64,000 nucleotides of DNA from Brachynemurus nebulosus (lineage: Eukaryota > Arthropoda > Insecta > Neuroptera > Myrmeleontidae): NCBI GenBank assembly GCA_035578155.1, contig JAPWDM010000024.1:1546001-1610000 (forward strand), written 5' to 3'. Below the pieces are notes generated by a model. The model was not told the origin of the DNA and ran no database searches. It worked only from the letters and a program-made list of their open reading frames with translations. The position numbers and the translations under genes were made by a program. Shown here one piece after another: positions 11,161-20,945 of the stretch (position 1 is the first letter of the stretch; every line of letters begins with the position of its first letter).

Positions 11161-11496
11161 CTATTTTGGTGTACACTGGGTCGTACGGCGAGACTTTTGT
11201 GGGAGCGTAGATGTTGGCTCAATGACAGACGGCTGTGAAAGCCTAGTTCGTTTTCGTGTCCTCAGAGAATAGGTAGGATTAGGGACAGAGGGAAGGGAAA
11301 GGACTGTTTGTGTTTGTGTGTGTGTTCGTGTATGTGTGTGGATGTGTCGTTCTATTTTACGTTTCTTGGTGTAAATGTGTTCTGGTTCATCAAAATGCTC
11401 ATTAAGATCAGGTGTTCCTGGAATTGCGCGTTTAGACGGTACAGAGGTTGACGGACTTTGTGTGTTATTGAGTTGGGGAGCTTTGCATCGTGACAT
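11161..11496 (-). other. Overlapping open frame after the Dong endonuclease
   Basis: An ATG-initiated frame of 111 codons overlaps the last 11 codons of the endonuclease frame in a different register. It is rich in Thr/His/Gln repeats (HTHTRTHTQTQT, from a GTGT-rich stretch) and basic residues. It may be a chance frame in the 3' untranslated region or a C-terminal extension reached by frameshift. No domain is recognised. Confidence 0.2.
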
Positions 11497-12598
11497 ATGT
11501 GTATTTTGGGAGACCTAAGAGGCTCAAACTATTGTGTAGTGTGTGTGGAATGACCCCGGTGGCACTGAGCACTATTGGAACAATATGGACATGTTCCATT
11601 CGCCATTGTTGTTTTATTTCGGCTTCGAGGTCAGTGTATTTATCCAATTTAACTGCGTGTGTTTTTTGTAAGTTGTGTGTATTTGGAACCGCAATATCGA
11701 TCAGATAGGTTGTCTTAGTGTTTTTCATTACGAAGGTGATATCTGGTCGATTATGATTTATGGTCTTATCTGTAATAATCGACCGATCCCAGTAAAGTCT
11801 ACAGGAGTCATTCTCCGCTACTACTTTTGGTGTGAGCTTGTAGTATGGTGTTTTATCGGTTATAAGGTGGTGTTTAACCGTTAGTTTCTGGTATATAATT
11901 TTGCCAACCTGGTCGTGACGGTGTTTGTATTCGGACTGAGCGAGCTGAGTACAGGCAGCTATGATATGTTGGATCGTTTCGGGTTTGGAATGGCATCTCC
12001 GGCATAAGTCAGATGTTATTGACGAGTCACGAAGTATGTATTTTGAGTAATTCTTTGTATGAATTACTTGATCTTGTATAGCCAGCATGAATCCTTCAGT
12101 CTCCGGGAAAAGACTTCCTTGACTCAACCATGCGTGCGACGCTGCTTTGTCGACGTTACTCTGGTTAAGATCATGTGGATGTCTCCCATGTAGAGGCTTG
12201 CGCATCCATTGCTGGATTTTGTCCTCCTTCGTGACCAATGGGCAAAAACTATCTGGCATTTCTGTGTGTGAGAGGTTTAATGGTGTGTATGCCTTGTCGG
12301 CTTGGATTATTGCATTGTGTAAGTGTGATGTGTGTGTTTTGGTGTAAAAGTATTCTCGCAAGTTATGAACCTGTTTATTATGCGTGTTCCTTATGTCTAT
12401 AAGACCCCGACCCCCTTCGGCTCTTGGCAGCGTCAATCGTTCTATCGCTGCTTTGGGATGATGAATTCGGTATTTGGTCATAAGGACGCGGGTCTTGATC
12501 TCGATGTTTGTCAAGTCTGTAGGCGTCCATTTGATTACCCCAAATGAGTACGTTAGCACCGGAACTGCGTAGGTGTTAATTGCTTTGATGGTTTTTTT
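11465..12598 (-). pseudogene. Dong/R4 C-terminal part: CCHC and restriction-like endonuclease
   Basis: Open from the frameshift at the A7 run (12592-12598) to the stop at 11465. It starts as a continuation of the reverse-transcriptase thumb (AVPVLTYSFGVIKW). A zinc-binding C-x2-C-x8-H-x4-C (CRRCHSKPETIQHIIAAC) follows at roughly 12005-11950. Next comes a restriction-like endonuclease with RPDI and LIDIAVP, the PD..D catalytic pattern that nicks target DNA in R2/R4-type elements, then KLDKYTDLEAEI. The domain looks complete and the catalytic residues are present. GTG at 12557-12559 is not a credible start; this is the tail of one long protein. Confidence 0.88.
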
Positions 12599-13776
12599 CC
12601 ATCAAGGTGGGTGTTCAGTAATCTCCGTACACGCGTTAGGTATTGCTGCATCAGGTGTTGTTTTACAGCGCTGTGATCTATACGTTCGTCCTGATTGAAT
12701 CCGAGATACCGATACGACTCTCCCTCGTCCATGGGCTGCATAACAGACTCTGGTTCGAGTTCGAATGCGACCGCATCTCGTTTTCCTCCAGAACGACATT
12801 GTGTTCGACATTTATCAATTCCGAACTCCATACAGAGATCTCGCGAAACCTCGTTGTAAAGTCCCAGCAGCTGCTGTAATTGATGTTTAGTAGCTGCATA
12901 GATCTTAATATCATCCATGTACATCAGATGTGAGATGGTATGGCGCGAATTCGTTTGCGTACCTACATTGTAACCGTATTTGGTTTCATTTAACAGGCGG
13001 GAAAGTGGATTCATTGCGAGACAAAACCATAATGGACTCAATGAGTCGCCTTGGAATATGCCGCGTCTTACTTGAATAAGGTCGCTTGCTGTTTTTTCAT
13101 TACCAATACTCAAATGTAAGGTCGTTCGCCAATCGGACATGATCGTTCCAAGAAAGTTCACGATACTTGGGTGTATTTTGTACAGCTCCAATACTCTCCG
13201 TAACCAGGAGTGCGGGACCGAATCAAATGCCTTTTTGTAATCAATAAACGCTGTGTACAGGTTACGTTGTCTCCCTTTCGCTTGTTCCAGTACTACGGAG
13301 TCAATCAGAAGCTGCTCTTTGCAGCCTTGTGACCTCTTTCGACATCCCTTTTGTTCTTCTGTCAGTATGGTGTTAATCTGACAATGCTTATTGATCTTTT
13401 CTGCCAGACAGGACGTCAAAATCTTATACACTGTGGGCAAGCAGGTGATAGGCCTATAATTCGCAGGATTTTTTGTATCACTGTTTTTAGATTTTATGTA
13501 TGTGATACCCTGCGTTAGGAACTTCGGTGTCAGGTTTGGTGCTCTTATAAATAGTGTGAATTGTTCAGCGAGGTACTTGTGTGTTGATGTAAAGTGTTTG
13601 AGCCAGTAGTTTTGTATGCTATCGATGCCAGGTGCCTTCCAGTTATGCGATCTCTGTAAAGCTCTGGAGACGTCCTCTGTAGTAATGTCCGTATAGGGCA
13701 TGTCCGGAAGATGTTCGTTATTCCTGCACTCTGTATCGATCCAGCTGGCTTTGTCATTATGGTCAATGGTGTTGGA
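12592..13776 (-). pseudogene. Dong/R4 reverse transcriptase domain
   Basis: In frame with the N-terminal part across a single TGA at 13777-13779. The reverse transcriptase motifs appear in order: NWKAPGIDSIQNYWLKH, NYRPITCLPTVYKI, motif A with two Asp (FIDYKKAFDSVPH), motif B (RRGIFQGDSLSPLWFCLAMN) and motif C with YMDD (SHLMYMDDIKIYA). The YMDD and QGDSLSP forms are typical of R4/Dong relatives. It copies element RNA at a nicked chromosomal site. The frame ends early because a 7-A run at 12592-12598 is out of register with the endonuclease part. Confidence 0.92.
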
Positions 13777-15066
13777 TCATATATTCGCCCAGAAACTATG
13801 GAGTGCGTTCTTCTCCGGTAGACCATTACTGTCAGTTACCGTGTTCGTTAGAGACTGATAAAACCGTCTCTCGTTTCTGCTGAACGCTTGGTTTTGTCGT
13901 CTGCGTTCAGTACTGATCTTATATCTTCGTAAGCGCTTCGCTAGTGCTGTTAATTTTTGGTGTAGCGTATCTCTGATCTCTGTGAGTGTTTTATTGGGTT
14001 CCTCGTATTGTGTGTGTACTGTGTGTTTGTGTAATATGTCGTGTATATATTTGTTGAGCCGTTTGGACCTCGTACCCTGTTGGTATTGAGTGATCCTGCC
14101 GAGGTTGCATCGGATGGTGCTGATGCGTTTATTCAATCGTGTTTCCCAGGCATGGGTTTTGTGTTCCTTCGAGTTGTGCGCTACAGGTGGTGTTACATCG
14201 GACCCGTTACAACGTATTGCTGCAACGGCTCCACAGTAGATAGCTGTGTGTAACTCGATAAAATTGTCACAAGTTTGCAAGTGTTGAGGCAGTATTATGT
14301 TATTTAATATCTCAACGATCTCAGCCAATCTACGTGAGGTGTGTTGTTTAGGCAACAAGTACCGATGTGTGGGGTCCGTCCCTTTGAATTCAGTAAGCGC
14401 TGTGTTAAATTCCAGTTCGATCTCTTGCAGTAGGGTGTCATTTACTGCTGTTTCATGGTAGTTAGGCTCATTCTCGACAAGTTGTTGAGTGTCGTTTTGT
14501 GTGGGGTTCCCCATTTCTGGTGGGCCGTCGTCGGCCTGACTTTCTTCATTTTGAGCAAATTGATGTGCGACTTGTGTTTTAATAGTGTTTATGAGGGAAG
14601 AAGGTATAAGGTTATTGGTGAAAATGACACGCTTTTGGTCTGCCAGTCTCTGTTCAGTGACGCGATTTAGGTGAGGATAGGTGCGCGCGAACTCTTGATG
14701 TAATTTCGTACGGTAACCAGTTTTGTCCGTTTCAAGTTTAGTAACTTGGAAGTATGTGCGTACGATGAATTCATTCAGTTCATCTGTCCATTGCATACGC
14801 ACACGCTTCTTACCAGCTTTAGTGGTCCCCAAAGGGTGCTCCGAGGAAACACTTAAAGTCGGCTGAGCCAAAGGTGTTGGTGGCTCTGTAAGTAGGGCAG
14901 TAGTATTTTGGCTGAAGGTGTTATTACAGCTGACAGGTGGCTGCCTAGAACCCAGCCTGTCGTCACCGCGATCTAAACTGTCACATTCAGTGGTGACCCT
15001 GATGCGCCCGGTCGCTCCACCGGCAGTGGCATTTTTCCGAGGCTTTCTTTTCAGTGGTTTCTCCAT
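13777..15066 (-). pseudogene. Dong/R4 N-terminal region with Myb-like DNA-binding domain
   Basis: The likely start is ATG at 15064-15066 (MEKPLKRKPRKN). The frame is open upstream to 15150 but without an ATG. A basic N-terminus and a Ser/Pro/Thr linker precede a Myb-like helix-turn-helix (WTDELNEFIVRTYFQ ... NRVTEQRLADQKR). Such domains sit N-terminal to the reverse transcriptase in R4/R2-group elements and help choose the target. A long linker runs to FWANI, then TGA at 13777-13779. The same frame continues directly into the reverse transcriptase, so this is a single nonsense mutation, probably TGG to TGA. Confidence 0.85.
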
Positions 15067-15156
15067 CCTAATGGGTTGTCCTTTTAGTCGCCTTTTACGA
15101 CAAGCAGGACTTACTGTGGGCAAATTCTGCAAAGTGAAGCCCCCACCCACAGGGCG

Positions 15157-15196
<40 letters not shown>
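15157..15196. repeat. (TTA)n tract at the 5' side of the Dong element
   Basis: About 13 TTA units, then an A/T-rich tail. On the minus strand it is the poly-A/(TAA)n tail of the fragment at 15205-15287 and the target of the Dong insertion. Confidence 0.85.
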
Positions 15197-15198
<2 letters not shown>

Positions 15199-15204
15199 TA
15201 TTTA

Positions 15205-15287
15205 TTTTTTTTTTGATTAAAATTGGGGTACTGCTGCCGGTGGATGGCGCGGTCACCAGCACCCGACGACATCGCCATCGGAGGGCA
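15205..15287 (-). mobile_element. 3'-end fragment of the retroelement seen at 19128-20000
   Basis: About 80 bp nearly identical, in inverted orientation, to 19905-19980 (shared core CTGCCGGTGGATGGCGCGGT). On the minus strand it ends AATTTTAAT followed by an A run and (TAA)n. It is therefore a severely 5'-truncated copy of that family, inserted between the I-clade 3' tail and the Dong element. Confidence 0.75.
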
Positions 15288-15349
<62 letters not shown>

Positions 15350-15352
15350 GAA

Positions 15353-15914
15353 TTTAACGAAAGAAACGCGACTGCACTTCCCCAGGCGGAGGAAAAAGTG
15401 TCCGTGCAGCGTACCAGGTCAGGTACTTCAAAGTCAGGTACGTAATGTCCGTCATACAGCATCCCCTTCCTGGTCTTCCCTACCTAATAAATCCCCGAAC
15501 CTCGCTGCAAGACCATGACAGTGGGAGATTCGAGGGCAGGTCCAATGGATGTTCGAGGACCCGCTCTAAACGGGCCCATCGGGCACATCGTAAAGAGCCC
15601 TCGGTGGTACATCGCTAAAAAACAATAACAAAACAAACAACACGTATAAATAACAGCAGTACCACTAAGGTTGTAAAGGCCCTTAGTGGCATAACGAGAG
15701 ACTAAAAATACCCTGCCAGACCAGCTGGAACAGGGTATAGCCAATAAATAAATAAATAAATAAGACGTAAACAAAGCATTTTTAACACATAAATTAAAAT
15801 AAAGCAAAGCTGAAAATAAAATTTAAAATATCGGGGGAGAAAAAAGAGACGACTTATAAAATCTGAGATGGTATACCCCTAAAGTCTCTGAAGAAGATGC
15901 GAACTTCGGAGAAA
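15353..15914 (-). other. 3' untranslated region of the I-clade element
   Basis: From the end of the coding tail to the (TAA)n tail. It contains the hairpin-forming pair CCACTAAGG/CCTTAGTGG near 15661-15692, the pair ACCCTGCCAGACCAGCTGG/CAGGGT near 15710-15735, and an (AATA)n run at 15744-15762. Confidence 0.55.
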
Positions 15915-16178
15915 TTAAAGCATCTTTCTTTCAGAGACAGCATCATAAGCAAGTGCTTCGGCTACATTGTTCGGGAGCTGCAACCTCTGGCGCAATGGCT
16001 TAAAGGTTACACATTCCTCAACTATATGCCTCACGGTCAGCGCCGTCCCGCGGGCGGCGCACCTTGGCTGATCCTCACCGGCGAGAAAATGACGATGTGT
16101 TAACGCCATGTGGCCCAAGCGTAAACGTGTCAGGGCCACACTCTCTCGCCGGCTCAGATTTACAGGTGCCGGAGTTCT
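15915..16178 (-). pseudogene. I-clade C-terminal Cys/His tail
   Basis: In frame with the RNase H part across TGA at 16179-16181. It reads LSRRE, then VALTRLRLGHMALTHRHFLA, then C-AARGTALTVRHIVEEC. This LTRLRxGHxxLTH ... LTVxHIxxEC pattern follows RNase H in I-clade and related elements and probably binds nucleic acid. The first cysteine pair seems eroded (QPRCAARG). It ends at a stop at 15915-15917. Confidence 0.8.
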
Positions 16179-17050
16179 TCAGACCTCAGGTTTCACCTGT
16201 CTGAGCTTAGCCGTGAGGTTGTCCCACTCACGTTGCCATTTTTGTTCGATCGCAGATCTAATGCTCACTCTCAGATCCTCTGGGCGTATGGCAATGTCCT
16301 GTGGTTCACCGACTTCGGCTGCATGACGTGCTGCCTGGTCGGCGAGTTCGTTGCCAGGTATCCCTACATGTCCGGATATCCAGAAGAAGGTGACAGACTT
16401 CTGGCGGAGCATATAGAGATACGTCAGGATGTTCTGCACCAGTGGATCGATGGTATGAGAGTGGCAGATCGCTTGCAACGCGCTCAACGAGTCAGAACAA
16501 ATCAGAAATGCGCTGTCTTCCGATGTTTGACAGAATCGTAGGGCTTGCAAAATAGCAAATAATTGTGCAGTATACACAGTGGCCTGGGGAGGAAGTGACC
16601 TAGCGTGAGGATCGTCACGTATGACGATGGCACTTCCAACACCCGTAGCTGTTTTGGAACCATCTGTGTATATGCAGAGAGAATCAAGTTCGCTAATGAT
16701 CTCATAAAAGCGGGATCGATATTGGAATGAACTGGTCTCCTCTTTGTTGAGACCAGTCAGGTCGAAACGACACCTTACTTTAGGGATTAGCCAAGGAGGT
16801 ACTTCCATAGAACGTTTGGAAAGTACCTTGGCGAACTGTAAGTGCAGGCTCTCTAATAACTCCTGCGTTCGAACGACCACTGGTCGACTTATGGTGGGAC
16901 GTCGACCATAGAGCTCCAGCAAACGGTATCTGAATAGAGCCGGGTGATTAATATGCGTAGGTGTTGCATATACCCCCGCTGCATAATTGAGCAAGAGACG
17001 CTCACGTCTCAGTCGCAGCGGAGGCAGACCCGACTCTACGCAGAGGCTCA
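16179..17050 (-). pseudogene. I-clade RNase H domain, catalytic Glu replaced by Gln
   Basis: Contains the RNase H core: YTDGS (first Asp), TAQLFAILQAL where the usual TAELFAI has lost its catalytic Glu, CSDSLSAL (third acidic residue), and SGHVGIPGNELADQAARHAA (His and last Asp). The domain degrades element RNA in the RNA/DNA hybrid. The frame is shifted relative to the reverse transcriptase near 17045-17050, where GAFYEP of one frame passes to MSLCVESGLPPLRLRRE of the other. The E-to-Q change would be expected to abolish activity. Confidence 0.88.
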
Positions 17051-18602
17051 TAGAAGGCTCCCATAGCCAGTCGTATGCCTGCATGGTGAACAGGATCTAG
17101 GAGTAGAAGCGCAGATGCCCGGGCGGAGGAGTAAGCAATACTGCCGTAATCAATCCTAGTCAGAAGTAGCGATTGATACAGACGAAGCAACGACTCCCGG
17201 CCCGCACCCCACGATGCACCAGCCAAGCACTTGAGCATGTTTCTTGTCCTGCGACAACTCGCAGCTAAGGCTTGGAGGTGTGGACGCGTCGTAAGTTGTT
17301 TGCCGAAAATGAGTCCTAGAAACCTGACGTTATCAACGCACTGAAGATTGGATCCTTTTAATGTGAGGACAGGATCCGGATGTGCGCTGCGCTTTCTGCA
17401 GAACTGAACCACCGATGTTTTTTGTGGGGAGAAACGAAAGCTAAGAGTTTCTGCAGAAGTCACCACTTCGTTGATGCCTTGTTGCAGCCGTTGTTGAATA
17501 TCCTCGATGGAATCGGCTGCATAGAATATAGTGAGGTCATCAACGTACAAGCAACGACGAATTGCGGCTGAAGCTGCAATATGACTGACTGTGATGGAAA
17601 ACAAGGTGACACTAATGGTGGAGCCTTGAGGAACACCATTCTCCTGGGAGTGGGCCTCAGACTCAGTGTCACCTACCCGGACACGAAAAAAACGGTCAGT
17701 CAGAAAACTTTTTACGAACTGAGGGAGGTTACCTCTTAAACCCCAGTCGTGCAGCTTCTTGAGAATGCCATACCTCCAGGTCATATCATAAGCTTTCTCC
17801 AAATCGAAAAACACAGCCACAAGGTGTTTTCGTTGGAGAAAGGCGTCGTGAATGGCATTCTCGAGGCGAACAAGATGGTCCGTGGTCGAATGGTATCGGC
17901 GGAACCCACATTGATGTTTAGGAATGAGGTTGTGGGATTCCAGCCACCAGACGAGACGGTTGTTCACCATTTTTTCCAATACCTTGCTGAAACAGCAAGT
18001 CAAGGATATTGGACGGTAGCTAGGTAGTTGCGATGAATATTTACCCTCTTTTAGCAGCGGAAGGATGGTAGCTTCCCGCCACTGCGGAGGGTAAACGCCT
18101 TGCCTAAAAATTTCGTTGTAAGGATCCAGTAACCTAGACTTACCAGGATAAGGCAGGTTCCGAATCATGGCGTAGGGGATCTCTTCAGGTCCAGGGGAGG
18201 TGTCCCCAGATCCCCGAAGCGCCTCCAGTAATTCTTGCATAGAAAACGGTTGGTTATACTGGAGGGATTCATCTGAGAAAAAATCAAGATCATTTTGTTC
18301 GTGTTCCATCTTGATCCGCAGGAAGTCCGGGTCATAATTCTGGGAGCCACTGACGCGCTCAAAGTGCTTAGCTAAGTAATTAGCTATTTCTGCGCGTTCA
18401 GTGATGCTCCGACCGTCGACGACGAGAAGGGAGGGGATAGGTGAACGGGAGGATTTCTCTGTAATGACCCTTACTCTTTTCTATACCTCTGAAGTTGTGG
18501 TTGAGGTATTAATGGCCAAAACATATTGCTCCCATGATAGCCTCTTCTGCTATTTAATAGTTCTCTTACAGCGTGCTTGCGCACGCTTGTAGGCTATCAC
18601 AT
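17045..18602 (-). pseudogene. I-clade reverse transcriptase
   Basis: The open core is 17045-18309, with coding upstream to about 18602 broken by stops, including TAG near 18483 in TSEV*KRVR and another in RTIK*QKR. Motifs in order: SPGPEEIPYAMIRNLP, SYRPISLTCCFSKVLEKMVN, motif A (AVFFDLEKAYDMTWR), motif B (NGVPQGSTISVTLFSI) and motif C (CLYVDDLTIFYA). YVDD with VPQGS.(I/L)SVTLF is typical of I-like elements. The thumb ends in LLRLYQSLLLTRIDYGSIAY. Confidence 0.92.
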
Positions 18603-18609
18603 TTTCGCT

Positions 18610-19036
18610 CATAACGGTGCGCCATAACCGGTGAGCCAAGTGATAAGTCGATATCCGACAACTCACCGGTTCTTGCATTAATAAAAGTACCTTGACCGGA
18701 ATTCAACAAGATCGTTTCAGACCCATCTAGAAAACGTTCGATGAGTCTTCCACGGGTGTCTCTTGTGCTACAGCCCCACATGGGTCTGTGAGCATTAAAA
18801 TTTCCTAGTAACAAAAATGGACGTGGTAACTGTAAGGTAAGCTCCGTCAGGGTTCCGACATTCCAGTCGAAGTTTGGTAAGTAGACCGAGCATACTGTGA
18901 ACTGTGGCGGTTTTAATATTTGTATTGCAACTGCTTGTAGGGGGGTGTTTAACGGATGGTCCTGGAATGGGACGTCATCTTTAATGATGATGGCAACATC
19001 CCCCCTCGACCGGATGTCTGGCTGTACATTATGCCG
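18610..19036 (-). pseudogene. I-clade endonuclease, C-terminal part
   Basis: APE-type endonuclease: DIRSRGDVAIIIKDD, then TVCSVYLPNFDWNVG, then FLLLGNFNAHRPMWGC (normally GDFN; here the Asp is Asn), then RLIERFLDGSETILLNSGQGTF and GELSDIDLSLGSP. The SDH motif and about 100 residues after it are missing: the sequence jumps into the linker before the reverse transcriptase near 18610, so there is an internal deletion. The N-terminal part is at 21954-22068. Confidence 0.85.
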
Positions 19037-19042
19037 GCGGAT

Positions 19043-19045
19043 ATG

Positions 19046-19128
<83 letters not shown>
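19043..19128. repeat. (ATA)n tract, about 85 bp
   Basis: A pure trinucleotide run between the I-clade endonuclease and the plus-strand 3' end that follows. GCCGG-type sequence lies on both sides (TGCCGGCGG on the left, TGCCGGGCAT on the right). Confidence 0.9.
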
Positions 19129-19129
<1 letters not shown>

Positions 19130-20000
19130 CCGGGCATAAATCCAACCCCTCGTCCTCGTCGTGCTCGGTGGTAACTGCTAGCTGGCTAGCAGGCTAACGG
19201 GGCTATGGTTAGTTAATAAATAAGACAAACACAGAATAATTTAACACATAATTTTTTCTATTTACTGTTATTGTCTTTGTCCCACGTATGTGTTTCTTGC
19301 CACTGGAGGTCCTTGGGGCCCCCAGCAGTGTTGTTATGATCCCCACTGCACCACTGGATGGCTTAGTCCCCCCCCCCTATGAGTGCAGTGGGTTATTGTG
19401 ATAATTGTCTGTGACATTTTGTTGCCTTTTCTTTATTTGTTATTAAATGTTCCTTATCTGTGATATTTTGTTATGCCGTTGTAGGCCTGTTGTTATGGCT
19501 CTACAGCGGTATTGTTTTAACTCCTTGTAGCGTCACTGGTTGGCCAGTGGCTGCCCAGTGACGCAATAAGTTCTTCTGTGATACCGTTTTGTGATACTGC
19601 TCTGTGATATTTATTTATTAATTTTTTTTTCTTTTTTTTTTTGAGTTTGTTTAGTCAGGTTCCTCCACCCCGAGGCCCTTTACACCTCGGGGGGAGTTTC
19701 ATCGTTGGTTTTTCAGCCCTTGGTGACCGGACGTTCTGGCTAGTACTTAGCGTACCGCCACCAAGGACTGTCCGCTCTTTATGAAGCCCTGGGATGGCAG
19801 GGCTCATCGGTGAATTTTATTATGTGTATGTTTGTCCATTGTCTAATGCATTTATGTGTCCCTGTCTTTATGTGTCGTTTTTATTTTTACTGTTTATGGC
19901 GGCGCATGCCCTCTGTTGGCGATGCCGCCGGGTGCTGCTGACCGCGCCATCCACCGGCAGCAGTATCCCAATTTTAACAAAAAAAAAAACAAAAAAATAA
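19129..20000 (+). mobile_element. Plus-strand retroelement 3' region with folded structure
   Basis: No coding domain. It ends CCCAATTTTAAC followed by an A-rich tail and (TAA)n at 19977-20020, as a non-LTR 3' end on the plus strand would. It is GC-richer than its surroundings and full of hairpins: GCGTCACTGG/CCCAGTGACGC near 19530-19564, CCCCGAGG/CCTCGGGG near 19670-19692, and CCTTGGTG/CACCAAGG near 19718-19767. The last 75 bp recur inverted at 15205-15287. The family is not identified. Confidence 0.65.
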
Positions 20001-20108
20001 ATAATAATAATAATATTTATTTCCATTAAAAACTATTACAATTAGTTGTGGAAAAAGTACATAATACATAAATTAGTTACTATACATAATACATAAGAAA
20101 TTCAATAC

Positions 20109-20945
20109 TTATAAATAATTGTTCCAATTAATATAATAGTATTCATTAATATTATACAGTGCTTCGTTTGCTAAAATAAATTTTAGTTTTTTCTTGATTC
20201 TGCAAATTGGAAGTTCCATTAATTGTTTTGGTGTTTGATTGCAAATTTTTGTTATTACATTATATGTACTATTTTGAATTGCTGACAATGCGGAACATTT
20301 GCTTTCTAGGTCAGATTTATTTCTTGTGTCATATGAATGAATTACATTTCTTGATACAAAATATTTTGTGTTCTTCTTATAAAAAATAATTGCATTTAAT
20401 ATAAAAATACCGTAAATAGTTAGGATTTTTAATTTTCTGAACGAATCTCTGCAACTTTCTCTGAGGCTAAGATTTGCTATTAAACGAATTATCTTCTTTT
20501 GCGCAATGAGTAACTGGTTGCTGTGCAGTGATACTCCCCAGTATAGTATTCCATACGTTAGAGTCGAGTGTACATACGCATAGTACGCTGTTAGGTGGAC
20601 TTTTTCAAATACCAAACCTTTAAGGCTTCTCATAAGGTAGTACTGCTTATTTAGTTTCGAAAGTATATTAGAGATATTTGTTTTCCAGTTCAACTTATTG
20701 TCCATTACTATACCCAAATATTTAACTTCTTTTTCCCGTTCCAGTATATTGCTGGTTTGGTTAGTACCTTCGTAATCTCCTAGTCGAAATACTTGTGTTT
20801 TATCAACGTTTAATTGTAACCCGTTTTCTAGAAACCATTCGTCTATTCGTCGCAAAGCTGATGTTATATCAGACTCACTTTTATTGTCTCGCGCTTTGAT
20901 AATTGTTGCAATATCATCTGCAAATAAGATAGATTTATACGGAAC
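20109..20945 (-). pseudogene. CR1/Jockey-group reverse transcriptase, C-terminal half
   Basis: Starts in the shifted frame with motif C ([17 protein letters not shown]; catalytic FADD), then LRRIDEWFLENGLQLNVDKT, VKYLGIVMDNKLNWKTNIS, and the thumb/connection (YYAYVHSTLTYGILYWG). The tail HSYDTRNKSDLE ... VITKICNQTPKQLMELP is shared by many insect Jockey/CR1-type elements. Stop at 20109. The TTG at 20853-20855 is not a start; the frame continues from the N-terminal half after a one-base shift. Confidence 0.88.

Larger units (their letters stand above)
10944..15165 (-). mobile_element. Dong/R4-clade non-LTR retrotransposon, nearly full length
   Basis: A minus-strand element of about 4.2 kb with one long reading frame (Myb-like DNA-binding region, reverse transcriptase, CCHC and restriction-like endonuclease), damaged by one nonsense codon and one frameshift. 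Its 3' end runs into TAA repeats at 10940-10952 and its 5' end abuts a long TTA/TAA tract at 15157-15196. Dong of Bombyx mori is known to insert in TAA repeats, and the domain order and motifs fit the R4/Dong clade. The 3' untranslated part is 10953-11464. Confidence 0.88.
15288..19042 (-). mobile_element. I-clade non-LTR retrotransposon, 3' part
   Basis: Minus-strand endonuclease, reverse transcriptase, RNase H, C-terminal Cys/His tail and a 3' untranslated region ending in (TAA)n (15288-15352). RNase H downstream of the reverse transcriptase together with TAA 3' tails is characteristic of the I clade and its relatives. The 5' part is found beyond other insertions at 21954-22235. Several stop codons, a frameshift and an internal deletion show that it is dead. 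Confidence 0.88.

Noticed and set aside
11490..14670. Plus-strand frames across the Dong element (11490-11708, 12147-12347, 14455-14670 and others)
   Set aside because: Antisense shadows of the minus-strand reverse transcriptase and endonuclease.
15213..15518. Open frames with runs of Ile or Leu through TAA/TTA tracts (also 14918-15220 and 18949-19174)
   Set aside because: Produced by trinucleotide repeats that lack stops in one frame; no flanking coding signal.
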